Source of the DNA: Streptomyces griseomycini
GTDB lineage: Bacteria; Actinomycetota; Actinomycetes; Streptomycetales; Streptomycetaceae
Length of the DNA stretch: 64,000 bases
Assembly (NCBI RefSeq): GCF_014203535.1
Contig: NZ_JACHJI010000002.1
Location: forward strand, 439,042-503,041
Direction: 5' to 3'
Positions 21,201 through 28,909 of this stretch are shown here, one piece after another (positions within the stretch are counted from its first letter, which is position 1; the number at the start of each line of letters is the position of its first letter). The notes under the pieces are model-generated. The model made no database searches and had not been told where the DNA came from. It was given only the letters and a program-made list of their open reading frames with translations. A program made the position numbers and the translations under genes.

Positions 21201-21416
21201 GTCGGCACGGCGGTGGCCCAGGAGGAGCTGTCCCAGCTGGGCCGGGCCGTCCACTCCTCCCGCGACGGGAAGCTGGACGACTACGTGGAGGCCTACCAGC
21301 TGCTGCTGGAGCGGGGCGTCAGCCTGGAGGCGGGCTGGCAGGCCTGGCGCCTGGGCATGGTCCCGAGCCGCCACGCGCGGGAGGTGATGGGAGTGGCCGT
21401 GGGGTCGAAGGCGTAG
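18216..21416 (+). CDS. STAND/NB-ARC NTPase with C-terminal TPR array
   Basis: 1066 residues. An N-terminal helical region is followed by a Gly/Ala-rich hydrophobic hairpin (about 80-133) that may insert in or contact membrane. Next is an NB-ARC ATPase with Walker A GAPGSGRTTLAV (about 246-257), Walker B VVVVLDDASD and GLPLALRLAGS. The last 450 residues are TPR repeats (for example WAHYQLGQLYLRTGDVPRAE, RGEAWTLYYLGQALEETGD). ATG 18216 is preceded by GGAGGGG. STAND proteins act as ligand-triggered switches in regulation or defence. There is no SARP, caspase, TIR or nuclease domain, so output is unknown. Confidence 0.88.
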   Translation: MRDGHRADAERLLARAVEEEVRRSGGRTDGKVLLARARGALDAMARTASEEYEAYTRALDEAEAGQLTFRQRYAREGAGTPLLAAGVAGVAAVVADMALGTDAGTALSAGVTAGVAGAVATVVKVAGAHVPAVHHRAGAVSQPGGPEQLRLQWLTALEVRGIRPFLDQQRVLAASTGRKKPGPQLRGTDKSAVARGRSVLEQSFGQLPEPLGPFAGRRQEMARIRQWVQAARASTETQPTVVVLHGAPGSGRTTLAVRAAHDLRDHFRGACVVDLRGEGSGEPPLSTRDALLHLLNRLGAPREQLLFRERSSPDQQVRRLGELYHQHLTGTPVVVVLDDASDPQQVRTLIPERSDSLVLVTARAPLGLPDDLPARVYQLPVEPLDAAGAEELLAAAAQDSPGPYDAESADRVRELCGGLPLALRLAGSSLGPRSPRALATDLGAYGPVEPVERALWLRYTDQSETVRRLLRRLALAGRVSLGAAAAAAVLATDEAEATRHLEVLSRAGLVDRVRHSRYRLHDLVRAFALARLLDEEDPAERTAAQERLIVNYAELADSVLRLVDGNMSTRSDRFGPYGFTSLDEALRWLDDESSFITAALRHAEGVDRAAVLNLLGALCDYCLLRGDLYRLGEISELAQAVDEGLLVRSVQWRTGIAARQLGELDKARTTLASVVDLYREAHHDAGAARALTSLGITMHHQGSLTEASAKLREALDLQAAPELATDRAWTMHALAAVERDRARLAEALDLLTESLVLHRAGESVHGQAWAHYQLGQLYLRTGDVPRAEGELRAALELYGRTRDARGEAWALTQLARARLVDGDASGAVEDLRRAAARHRDNEDARGEAWTLYYLGQALEETGDLDRAVRELERARTMFSRMRDVYGLACARHHSARVTRDQRAARTGSLRNSGFARQLLVDARADFQRIGVAHGEAWTCLELAVVDAGNARTQQALALCDEAVALFASYGDRRGEDWARFLRCTLLPYAAPGGTEVGTAVAQEELSQLGRAVHSSRDGKLDDYVEAYQLLLERGVSLEAGWQAWRLGMVPSRHAREVMGVAVGSKA

Positions 21417-21429
21417 GAGGACGCAGGAA

Positions 21430-21469
21430 CCCGCGGGCGGCCCTCCGGGGTTCCGGAGGGCCGCGCGGG
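21430..21469. terminator. Bidirectional terminator between convergent genes
   Basis: Perfect 12-bp stem GCGGCCCTCCGG (21437-21448) / CCGGAGGGCCGC (21453-21464) with GGTT loop and outer CCCGC/GCGGG pairing. It lies between the TPR gene stop (21416) and the minus-strand stop at 21471. Confidence 0.75.
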
Positions 21470-21470
21470 C

Positions 21471-21731
21471 TCAGCCGTTCTTCTTCTTGCCCCCGGAGGC
21501 GACCGCCTCGGTGTCGCCCTCGGACCGGCTCTCCGGGTCCTCGGCCTCGGGGAAGTCGACCCGGCCCATGTGGCGGTTCATCGACTTCATCAGGGCCCAG
21601 ACCGCCAGGGCCATCACCGCGAAGACGATGAAGCCGAGGACACCGGGGGTGACCTTGTCCTCGTCGAGCTCCTTGGCGAGGGGGACGAGGTGGGTGATTG
21701 CCAGGCTTGCGCTTGCGCTCATGTCAGGCAT
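21471..21731 (-). CDS. Small single-pass membrane protein
   Basis: 83-86 residues: a short N-terminal part, one transmembrane helix (GVLGFIVFAVMALAVWALM) and a charged C-terminal tail ending GGKKKNG. Start ATG 21731 (weak GGGA upstream) overlaps the mca stop by 8 nt; ATG 21722 overlaps less plausibly for a ribosome site. Coupling to mca suggests co-expression, but no function can be assigned. Confidence 0.75.
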   Translation of the reverse strand: MPDMSASASLAITHLVPLAKELDEDKVTPGVLGFIVFAVMALAVWALMKSMNRHMGRVDFPEAEDPESRSEGDTEAVASGGKKKNG

Positions 21732-22605
21732 TGTCCCGGATGCCCGCGAAGAGGTCGTCCTCGGGGAGGGAGGTGTCGACGAGGGACTTGGCGAGCTCGT
21801 ACTCCTCCGTGGGCCAGACCTCCTTCTGGAGCTCCATCGGCACCCGGAACCAGCCGCCGTCGGGGTCGATCTGCGTGGCGTGCGCGATCAGCGCCTTGTC
21901 GCGGGTCTCGAAGAAGTCGGCGCACGGGATGTGCGTGGTGAGCGTGCGCTCCTTGCGCTCGAACTCGTTCCAGCGCTTGAGCCAGTCCCCGTAGGGCGAC
22001 TCCAGGCCGCGGTCCAGCATGGCCTGGTGCAGCGCCTCGGTGCGGGGGCGGTTGAAGCCCTGGTTGTAGTACAGCTTCAGCGGCTGGTACGCCCGGCCGT
22101 ACTCCTCCTCCGGGTACTTCTCGGTGTCCGCCGCGCCCTCGAACGCCACCATCGTGATCTTGTGGGTCATGATGTGGTCGGGGTGCGGGTAGCCGCCGTT
22201 CTCGTCGTAGGTGGTGATCACCTGGGGGCGGAAGGAGCGGATCTTGCGCACCAGCTCGCCGGCCGCCTTGTCGACGTCCTCCAGGGCGAAGCAGCCCTCC
22301 GGCAGCGGCGGCAGCGGGTCGCCCTCGGGCAGGCCGGAGTCGACGAAGCCGAGCCACTCCTGCTGCACGCCGAGGATCTGGCGGGCCTCCTCCATCTCCT
22401 TCCTGCGCACCTCGTGGATGTTTTCCTCGATGTACGCGTCGCCCTGCAGTTTCGGGTTGAGGATGGAGCCGCGCTCCCCGCCCGTGCAGGTCACCACCAG
22501 CACGTCCACCCCCTCGGACACGTACTTCGCCATGGTGGCCGCTCCCTTGCTCGACTCGTCGTCGGGGTGGGCGTGGACGGCCATCAGTCGCAGCTGGTCA
22601 GTCAA
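21724..22605 (-). CDS. mca: Mycothiol S-conjugate amidase
   Basis: 293 residues, the usual Mca length. The LmbE-like zinc hydrolase motif AHPDDESSKG lies at residues 12-21, with the second metal His in PHPDHIMTH. It cleaves mycothiol conjugates of electrophiles, yielding mercapturic acids for export and recycling the GlcN-Ins moiety. Start TTG 22605 gives the family-like TDQLRLMAVHAHPDD, with a GAGGA upstream. MshB is similar, but the KYVSEGVDVLVVTCTGGERG context and length favour Mca. Confidence 0.93.
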   Translation of the reverse strand: MTDQLRLMAVHAHPDDESSKGAATMAKYVSEGVDVLVVTCTGGERGSILNPKLQGDAYIEENIHEVRRKEMEEARQILGVQQEWLGFVDSGLPEGDPLPPLPEGCFALEDVDKAAGELVRKIRSFRPQVITTYDENGGYPHPDHIMTHKITMVAFEGAADTEKYPEEEYGRAYQPLKLYYNQGFNRPRTEALHQAMLDRGLESPYGDWLKRWNEFERKERTLTTHIPCADFFETRDKALIAHATQIDPDGGWFRVPMELQKEVWPTEEYELAKSLVDTSLPEDDLFAGIRDNA

Positions 22606-22752
22606 GACTCAATCCTCAAGTCGGTAGGCGCCCTGTGTGCGGCGGCGCAGTCGCAGGCTTCTATAGTGACCGAATCGGGGGGCGAATAATTCCGGGATCC
22701 GGGCCCTCGTCCATGACGGGACCCGCGTCCCCTTCCTGCCGAGGAGACGATC

Positions 22753-23151
22753 ATGAGTACGGCGAGCACGCGGCCGCCCGAGGGCCGTTACGGCCGTTCC
22801 TCGGACGAGCGGGCCGACCGCACGCTCAGGGTCGTCGGCGCCGTGCTGGCCGTGGTGACGCTCGGGCTGATCGGCTGGTTCGGTTACCACCACGTCGCCA
22901 AGAACGAGATCAGCGCCGAGGTGATCAGCTTCGACCTCGGGAAGGACGCCGTGAAGGTGCACCTGGAGGTGCGCAAGGACGCGGGGGCGGGCGGTTACTG
23001 CACGGTGCGCTCCCAGGCCGAGAACGGCGCCGAGGTGGGCCGTGCCGACTTCCGCTTCGACGGGGACGACACGCGCATCGACGAGGTCGTCACGCTCCGC
23101 ACCACCTCCCCCGGCACGACGGCCGAGCTCGTCGGCTGCCACGCGGACTGA
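22753..23151 (+). CDS. DUF4307 membrane protein
   Basis: 132 residues with one transmembrane helix (VVGAVLAVVTLGLIGWFGYH) and an extracytoplasmic beta-rich domain with two cysteines, matching the actinobacterial DUF4307 family often found beside mca. GAGGAG lies 7 nt before the ATG. It is divergent from mca. Function is unknown. Confidence 0.88.
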   Translation: MSTASTRPPEGRYGRSSDERADRTLRVVGAVLAVVTLGLIGWFGYHHVAKNEISAEVISFDLGKDAVKVHLEVRKDAGAGGYCTVRSQAENGAEVGRADFRFDGDDTRIDEVVTLRTTSPGTTAELVGCHAD

Positions 23152-23352
23152 CGCCGGCGGGGAGCAGGCGGGGAGCCACCAGGCCGACCACCAGGAATAC
23201 ACGGCGGCTGACCTGCGCTGACACGAGTGAGGGGGCTTATGTCCTCCCCCTTTGGGCACTCAATTGTTAGGCTCGTGGTTTCGCCCATCCGTGGAGGAAC
23301 ATCCTTTGGGGAGGGCGATGCTTTGTATTCCCAGTACCTACGAGGAGCACCT

Positions 23353-23850
23353 GTGACCCAGACCAGCGAGAACGTCACCTGGCTGACCCAGGAGGCGTAC
23401 AACAAGCTCAAGGACGAGCTTGCGTACCTTACTGGTCCCGCGCGCACGGAGATCGCCGCGAAGATCGCCGCCGCGCGCGAGGAGGGCGACCTGCGTGAGA
23501 ACGGCGGGTACCACGCGGCCAAGGAAGAGCAGGGCAAGCAGGAGCTCCGTGTGCGCCAGCTCACCCAGCTCCTCGAGAACGCCAAGGTCGGCGAGGCGCC
23601 GGCGGCCGACGGCGCGGTGGCGCCCGGCATGGTCGTGACGATCGCCTTCGACGGCGACGAGGACGACACGCTGACCTTCCTCCTGGCCTCGCGCGAGTAC
23701 GCGAGCTCGGAGATCGAGACCTACTCGCCGCAGTCCCCGCTGGGCACCGGCGTCATCGGCCACAAGGTCGGCGAGGACGCGGAGTACGAGCTGCCGAACG
23801 GCAAGAAGGCCTCGGTGAAGATCCTCAAGGCCGAGCCCTACAACGGCTGA
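23353..23850 (+). CDS. greA: Transcription elongation factor GreA
   Basis: 165 residues. The N-terminal coiled coil carries the acidic tip AAAREEGDLRENGGYHAAKE and the C-terminal domain is FKBP-like (GTGVIGHKVGEDAEYELPNG). It stimulates RNA-polymerase transcript cleavage to rescue backtracked complexes. GTG 23353 is preceded by GAGGAG at 7 nt. The frame is open upstream to 23227, but that part is the 5' leader. Confidence 0.95.
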   Translation: MTQTSENVTWLTQEAYNKLKDELAYLTGPARTEIAAKIAAAREEGDLRENGGYHAAKEEQGKQELRVRQLTQLLENAKVGEAPAADGAVAPGMVVTIAFDGDEDDTLTFLLASREYASSEIETYSPQSPLGTGVIGHKVGEDAEYELPNGKKASVKILKAEPYNG

Positions 23851-23873
23851 CCCGCCCCGCAGGTCTCCGACGG

Positions 23874-23903
23874 GCCCCCGGCACCCTGTGCGGTGCCGGG
23901 GGC
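23874..23903 (+). terminator. greA terminator
   Basis: Perfect 12-bp stem GCCCCCGGCACC / GGTGCCGGGGGC with a 6-nt loop, 24 nt after the greA stop; it may also serve the convergent ABC operon. Confidence 0.8.
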
Positions 23904-23944
23904 TTCGTCATGCCGCGGCCGGACTTCGTCATGTCGCGGCCGAG
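23903..23944. repeat. 21-bp tandem duplication at the ABC permease 3' end
   Basis: Two adjacent 21-bp units beginning CTTCGTCATG, 18 of 21 identical; the second contains the permease stop codon. Confidence 0.55.
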
Positions 23945-24774
23945 CGGTACTTGCGCACGGCGAGGGTCCTGAACAGCGCGATGATCAGGACCGAGTAGAT
24001 CAGCGAGGCCCAGACCGGGTGCTGCATGGGCCAGGCGTCCGAGGTGGAGACCCCGGGGTTGCCGAAGAGCTCGCGGCAGGCCTGGACGGTGGCACTGAAC
24101 GGGTTCCACTCGGCGATGTGGCGCAGCCAGGGCGTCATGTTGTCGGAGTCGACGAACGCGTTCGAGACGAAGGTGACCGGGAAGAGCCAGACGAGTCCGC
24201 CGGAGGTGGCCGCCTCCGGGGTGCGGACCGACAGGCCGATGACCGCGCCGATCCAGGTGAACGCGTACCCGGTCAGGAGCAGCAGGGCGAACGCGCCGAG
24301 CACTTCACCGAAGCTGGTGTGGGTGCGCCAGCCGACGAGGAGGGCGACGACGGCGAGCACGAGCAGGGTGAGCGCCGTCTGCACCAGGTCGGCGAGGGTG
24401 CGGCCGGTGAGCACCGCGCCGCGTGCCATGGGCAGGGAGCGGAAGCGGTCGATGAGCCCCTTGTGCATGTCCTCGGCGATGCCCGCGCCGGCTCCGGCGG
24501 TGGCGAAGGTGACGGTCTGGGCGAAGATGCCCGCCATCAGGAACTCGCGGTAGACCTCCGGACTGGTGCTGCCGCCGATGTCCATGGAGCCGCCGAACAC
24601 GTACGAGAACAGCACCACGAACATGATCGGCTGGATGAGCCCGAAGATGACCACCTCCGGGATCCGGGCCATGCGGATCAGATTCCGGCGGGCGACGACC
24701 AGGGAGTCCCGGATCGACTGGGCGATGGGGTTGCCGGGCGCCGTGGTCCGCACGGCGTCGGTGACGGCGCTCAT
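23929..24774 (-). CDS. ABC-2 type exporter permease, DrrB-like
   Basis: 281 residues with about six transmembrane helices of the ABC-2 family: IMFVVLFSYVFGGSM near the N-terminus, GLIDRFRSLPMARGAVLTGR in the conserved cytoplasmic loop, and NPFSATVQACRELF late. ATG 24774 overlaps the ATPase stop (ATGA) and has AAGGAGG upstream. It forms the membrane half of a daunorubicin-resistance-type exporter. The substrate could be a lipid, glycan or drug. Confidence 0.92.
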   Translation of the reverse strand: MSAVTDAVRTTAPGNPIAQSIRDSLVVARRNLIRMARIPEVVIFGLIQPIMFVVLFSYVFGGSMDIGGSTSPEVYREFLMAGIFAQTVTFATAGAGAGIAEDMHKGLIDRFRSLPMARGAVLTGRTLADLVQTALTLLVLAVVALLVGWRTHTSFGEVLGAFALLLLTGYAFTWIGAVIGLSVRTPEAATSGGLVWLFPVTFVSNAFVDSDNMTPWLRHIAEWNPFSATVQACRELFGNPGVSTSDAWPMQHPVWASLIYSVLIIALFRTLAVRKYRSAAT

Positions 24775-25814
24775 TTCGCGGCCTCCTTGCTGGAGCGGTG
24801 TCCTCGTCCTCCGGCGTCGCGCGCGGTGCGCTCTCCGTCGCCCTCGTCCTCGCCCCCGGCCTCCGCGACGTGGCCGGTGAGGGAGAGGAAGACGTCGTCG
24901 AGGGTCGGGCGGCGCAGACCGATGTCGTCGATCTCGATGCCGTGGGTGTCGAGCTCGCGGATGATCTCGGCCAGGAGCTTCGCCCCGCCGGCCACCGGGG
25001 TGGTGATCTTGCGCATGTGCTCCTCGACCGTGGTGTCGCCCTTGCCGGGGCCGCGCAGGCTGTACTTGTCCAGGAGGGCGGAGGCGGCCCGGATGTCCTC
25101 CCGCTCGTGCACCACGACCTCGACGCGCTCGCCGCCGGTGCGGGCCTTGAGCTGGTCGGAGGTGCCCTGGGCGATGACCCGGCCGTGGTCGACGACGGCG
25201 ATGTCGTGCGCGAGGTGGTCGGCCTCCTCCAGGTACTGGGTGGTGAGCAGCAGCGTCGTGCCCCCGGAGACGAGCTGTTTGATCACCTCCCACAGTTGCT
25301 GCCGGTTGCGCGGGTCGAGGCCGGTCGTCGGCTCGTCCATGAACATCACGGGCGGCGAGACGACCAGGGCCGCCGCGAGGTCGAGCCGGCGGCGCATGCC
25401 TCCGGAGTAGGTCTTGGCGGTGCGGTCGGCCGCGTCCGCGAGGTGGAACTGCTCCAGCAGCTCGTCCGCGCGGGCCCGGGCCGCCTTCGCCCTCATCTGG
25501 TAGAGCTGTCCGACCATCTGCAGGTTCTCGCGGCCGGTCAGGTACTCGTCGACGGCCGCGAACTGGCCGGACAGGCCGATGGAGCGGCGCACGGCGTCGG
25601 GTTGCTTCAGCACGTCGAGGCCGGCGACGACCGCCTTGCCGCTGTCGGGTCGCAGCAGGGTGGTCAGGCAGCGGACGGTGGTGGTCTTGCCCGCGCCGTT
25701 CGGCCCGAGCAGGCCCAGGACGGTGCCCTCGGGAACATCGAGGTCGACGCCGTCCAGTGCCCTGACGTCCCCGAAGGTCTTCACCAGACCTTCGGCGTAG
25801 ATGGCGCCTGGCAT
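24771..25814 (-). CDS. ABC exporter ATPase, DrrA-like
   Basis: 347 residues. Walker A GPNGAGKTTT, Q-loop LSGQFAAVDEYLTGRENL, signature YSGGMRRRLDLAAAL, Walker B VMFMDEPTTGLD and H-loop LLLTTQYLEEAD are all present. The C-terminal DUF4162-like region (RPTLDDVFLSLTG) is typical of DrrA proteins. ATG 25814 with GGAGA upstream gives the family start; the frame is open to 25886. It pairs with the overlapping permease. Confidence 0.94.
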   Translation of the reverse strand: MPGAIYAEGLVKTFGDVRALDGVDLDVPEGTVLGLLGPNGAGKTTTVRCLTTLLRPDSGKAVVAGLDVLKQPDAVRRSIGLSGQFAAVDEYLTGRENLQMVGQLYQMRAKAARARADELLEQFHLADAADRTAKTYSGGMRRRLDLAAALVVSPPVMFMDEPTTGLDPRNRQQLWEVIKQLVSGGTTLLLTTQYLEEADHLAHDIAVVDHGRVIAQGTSDQLKARTGGERVEVVVHEREDIRAASALLDKYSLRGPGKGDTTVEEHMRKITTPVAGGAKLLAEIIRELDTHGIEIDDIGLRRPTLDDVFLSLTGHVAEAGGEDEGDGERTARDAGGRGHRSSKEAAK

Positions 25815-25886
25815 ATGAGTCTCCACGTCGTCGGGGAATTCTTCGGAAGGACTGGGTTCGCGCAGAGGAGCAGTGACGCGGCACAC

Positions 25887-25915
25887 ACCATAACGCGATG
25901 TATCGCGTGTCTCAA
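25887..25915 (-). promoter_or_regulatory. DrrAB-type operon promoter with palindromic operator in the spacer
   Basis: On the minus strand, -35 TTGAGA (25915-25910) and -10 TATGGT (25892-25887) are separated by 17 bp. A perfect inverted repeat ACGCGAT-GT-ATCGCGT (25893-25908, plus-strand sense) fills the spacer. This is classical repressor geometry (TetR/MarR/PadR type). No regulator is adjacent; the nearby MarR gene at 27352 lies beyond the threonine dehydratase gene. Confidence 0.65.
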
Positions 25916-25976
25916 TGCATTTTCCCGAACGGGTGACCAGGAACCGTGGTCCCTGGCCGGTGCCGGGCCGTCCGGA

Positions 25977-27206
25977 TCAGTCCATCACCGTGTAGCCCGC
26001 GTCGCGCAGGGCCCGGTCGACCTCGGCGCAGTGCGCCGGACCCTTGGTCTCCAGGTGCAGCTCGACCTCCGCCTCCGTGAGCCCGAGCCGTGGATCGGTC
26101 CGTACGTGGCTCACATCGAGGACGTTAGCGTCGACCACTGACAACGCCCCGAGAAGCGACGCGAGGGCGCCCGGCCGGTCCGTCAGACGCAGCCGGACGG
26201 CCAGGTAGCGGCCCTGCGCGGCCATGCCGTGCCGCAGCACGCGCTCCATCAGCACCGGGTCGACGTTGCCCCCGGACAGCACCGCGACGACCGGCCCGTC
26301 GAAGGCGTCGGGCCGGCTCAGCAGCGCCGCGACCGGGCTCGCCCCGGCCGGCTCGACGACCAGCTTGGCCCGCTCCAGGCACAGCAGCAGCGCCGTGGAC
26401 AGCTCGTCCTCGGTGACGGTGCGCACCTCGTCCACCAGCTCGCCGAGGATCCCGAACGGCACGTCACCGGGCCGCCCCACCTTGATGCCGTCGGCCATCG
26501 TCGCCGGGTTGCGCACCGACACCGGGTGCCCGGCCGCCAGCGAGGGCGGGTACGCCGCCGCGCCCGCCGCCTGCACACCGACGATCCGCACGTCCGGCCG
26601 CAGCGCCTTCACCGCGACCGCGACGCCGGCGGCCAGCCCGCCCCCGCCGACGCCCACGACGATCGTCCGCACCTCGGGGCACTGCTCCAGGATCTCCAGG
26701 CCCACCGTGCCCTGGCCCGCGATGACGTCCGGGTGGTCGAAGGGGTGGATGAGCACCGCCCCCGTGTCGTGCGCGTACTCCTCGGCGGCGGCCAGCGACT
26801 CGTCCACCACCTGGCCCTGCAGCCGCACCTCGGCGCCGTAGTCCCGGGTCGCGCTGATCTTCGGCAGCGGGGCGCCCCTCGGCATGAACACCGTGGAGCG
26901 CACCCCGAGCAGCGACGACGCCAGCGCGACACCCTGCGCGTGGTTGCCGGCGCTCGCCGCGACGACACCGGCGGCACGCTCCTCGGGCAGCAGCCCGGCG
27001 ATCCGGACGTACGCGCCGCGCAGCTTGAACGACCCCGTCCGCTGCAGGTTCTCGCACTTGAGGTGCACCGGCGCGCCCACCAGCCGGGACAGGTGCCTGC
27101 TGCCCTCCATCGCGGTCGTCCGCGCCACCCCCGAGAGCATCTTCTGGGCGCCGCGCACATCGTCGAGGGTGACGGCCCGCAAGGAGCCGGCCGTGCTGTA
27201 GCTCAT
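25977..27206 (-). CDS. ilvA: Threonine dehydratase (PLP-dependent)
   Basis: 409 residues. The PLP-lysine motif is TGSFKLRGAY, with SAGNHAQGVA and the phosphate-binding loop GVGGGGLAAG. A C-terminal ACT-like domain (YLAVRLRLTDRPGALASLLG) is present. It deaminates threonine (and serine) to 2-oxobutyrate. The single ACT domain and length are closer to the catabolic/short class than to E. coli IlvA, so the symbol indicates activity rather than pathway. ATG 27206 has TGGAGGC upstream. Divergent from the MarR gene. Confidence 0.92.
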   Translation of the reverse strand: MSYSTAGSLRAVTLDDVRGAQKMLSGVARTTAMEGSRHLSRLVGAPVHLKCENLQRTGSFKLRGAYVRIAGLLPEERAAGVVAASAGNHAQGVALASSLLGVRSTVFMPRGAPLPKISATRDYGAEVRLQGQVVDESLAAAEEYAHDTGAVLIHPFDHPDVIAGQGTVGLEILEQCPEVRTIVVGVGGGGLAAGVAVAVKALRPDVRIVGVQAAGAAAYPPSLAAGHPVSVRNPATMADGIKVGRPGDVPFGILGELVDEVRTVTEDELSTALLLCLERAKLVVEPAGASPVAALLSRPDAFDGPVVAVLSGGNVDPVLMERVLRHGMAAQGRYLAVRLRLTDRPGALASLLGALSVVDANVLDVSHVRTDPRLGLTEAEVELHLETKGPAHCAEVDRALRDAGYTVMD

Positions 27207-27351
27207 GCCTCCAGCATCGCAGTTCACACGTGTCCGCGACCGCTGTGACCAACCCGCGGACTCCGCTTTGCGCAGCGCCCGCACGACCCGCCCTCCGGCC
27301 GCGTACCCTGTCCCCCACACAAGCAGCCCTCCACGAAGTGAGCCCCCGGCC

Positions 27352-27888
27352 ATGCCCACAACACCTGAAATGTCGATGGACATGACGACGGACGCAACTG
27401 CCGTCGGTGACACCGGTCTTCTCGACACGCTGCAGCACGAGGTGGCGCTGTTCGCCCGCCGCGCCGAACAGACGCGGCTCGGCGGGGTCGGCCAGGTGCG
27501 CAATTCCATGGACCGCGCCGCCTACCTGCTGCTCAACCGCCTCGACAAGGAGGGTCCGATGGGCGTCAAGGCGCTCGCCGCGAGCATGGGCATCGACTCC
27601 TCGACGGTCACCCGGCAGGTGGCCCCGCTCGTGGACACCGGCCTGGTCAAGCGGACCTCGCACCCCGAGGACGGACGCGCGGTCGTGCTCCAGCTGTCCC
27701 CGCGCGGACAGTCGCGGCTGGAGGAAGTGCGCGCCTCGCGGCGTCAGTTGATGGCCGAGCTGACCCACGACTGGGAGCCGGAGGAGCGCGAGGCGTTCTG
27801 CGCGCTCCTGACGCGTTTCAACGGGGCGCTGTCCACGCGGATGGCGGCACAGGGGGCACCGGGTCCGGAGGGGCAGTCGACGTCCTGA
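27352..27888 (+). CDS. MarR-family transcriptional regulator
   Basis: 178 residues with a central winged helix: MGVKALAASMGIDSSTVTRQ recognition region, then the wing TSHPEDGRAVVLQLSPRG. ATG 27352 or 27370 could start translation; neither has a clear ribosome site. It is divergent from ilvA across a 145-bp promoter region and might control itself. The ligand is unknown. Confidence 0.9.
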   Translation: MPTTPEMSMDMTTDATAVGDTGLLDTLQHEVALFARRAEQTRLGGVGQVRNSMDRAAYLLLNRLDKEGPMGVKALAASMGIDSSTVTRQVAPLVDTGLVKRTSHPEDGRAVVLQLSPRGQSRLEEVRASRRQLMAELTHDWEPEEREAFCALLTRFNGALSTRMAAQGAPGPEGQSTS

Positions 27889-28056
27889 CCGCCCCGGACG
27901 TCCGCCCTACGCGGACGACCCGGTTCCGGGCGTGCGCGGCCCTTGACCGCGGGGCGGGCCCTGGCCTCATATGAAACCGGGTCCCCTCGTCGTACGCGCC
28001 CGCCGAAGACCGTACGCGGCCGGGACCGGCTCGGTCAGGGGTGACGGGAGGCGCGG

Positions 28057-28560
28057 TTGCGACCACGGCATGCGTCCCGGGATCTGTGCCGGGCCCGCGA
28101 GTTCGAGGCGTTCGTCGCGGGCGCGGGCGGACGGCTGCTGCACGCCGCGACGCTGCTCACCGCGGAGGCCCCGGGCGACAACCCGCGCGCGCGGCGCCTG
28201 CTGACCCTGGCCCTGGCCCACACGTACGCGTCCTGGGACCGGCTGCGCGGCGAGGACCCCTACGACGTCACCCGCCAGCACCTGGCGACCCGTTTCGCGC
28301 ACGGCACCTGGCGCCGGCGCGGCGGCCTGCTCCGCTCCCGTGCCCACCCGGAGAGCCCCCTCGCCCGGCTCACCCCGCAGGAACGCCTGGTCCTGGTGCT
28401 GCGGCTCCACGAGGGCGTCGCCGAGGAGCAGACGGCGGCCCTGCTCGGTCTGCCCGCGGAGCGCGTGCGGACGGTCTTCCACCGCGCGATGGCGGTCCTC
28501 CTGAGCCCGCCCCGGAAACCGGCCGCGGCGGTGGGCGGGGTCGAGACGGTGCCGTCATGA
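28057..28560 (+). CDS. SigE-family-like ECF sigma factor
   Basis: 167 residues. Residues 15-75 resemble sigma region 2 (FEAFVAGAGGRLLHAATLL), and 100-150 hold a region-4 HTH (LTPQERLVLVLRLHEGVAEE, then QTAALLGLPAERVRTVFHRA). TTG 28057 is preceded by GGGAGG at 5-6 nt and is the only reasonable start. A small membrane protein follows 72 nt downstream and may be its antagonist. The acidic conserved residues of region 2 are weak, so it may be divergent. Confidence 0.72.
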   Translation: MRPRHASRDLCRAREFEAFVAGAGGRLLHAATLLTAEAPGDNPRARRLLTLALAHTYASWDRLRGEDPYDVTRQHLATRFAHGTWRRRGGLLRSRAHPESPLARLTPQERLVLVLRLHEGVAEEQTAALLGLPAERVRTVFHRAMAVLLSPPRKPAAAVGGVETVPS

Positions 28561-28632
28561 GGCCGCCGCTCGGCCCGGCGGGCCCCGGTGACGGCGGTGA
28601 CAGGGTGACGACGGCCACGGCGGGAGGCGGAG

Positions 28633-28881
28633 ATGGCCCGGATGAACCGTGAGGCGACCGCACGGCGGCTGCTGGAGCGGCCGCCGCCCCCGGTGCCGCC
28701 CGGGCTCCACGCGGAGGCCGTGCGGCGCGGTGCCCGCATCCTGCGGCGCAGGACGCTGGTGCGCCGCGCGACGTGGCTGCTGATGCTCGCGGCGGCCGTG
28801 GCGTTCACGGTGTGGGCGCTGACGGTCCGCCCCTGGGTGGAGCCGCCGTCGGAGACGACCCCACCCCTGACGGGCTGGTGA
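28633..28881 (+). CDS. Small single-pass membrane protein, possible anti-sigma partner
   Basis: 82 residues: a basic N-terminal cytoplasmic part with a Pro run, one transmembrane helix (ATWLLMLAAAVAFTVWALTV) and a short outside tail. GGGAGGCGGAG precedes the ATG. Its position behind the sigma factor gene suggests a membrane anchor or anti-sigma role; no anti-sigma zinc motif (HxxxCxxC) is present. Confidence 0.7.
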   Translation: MARMNREATARRLLERPPPPVPPGLHAEAVRRGARILRRRTLVRRATWLLMLAAAVAFTVWALTVRPWVEPPSETTPPLTGW

Positions 28882-28909
28882 ACCGGCCCGGCGCGCACCG
28901 CGGCAGGCC

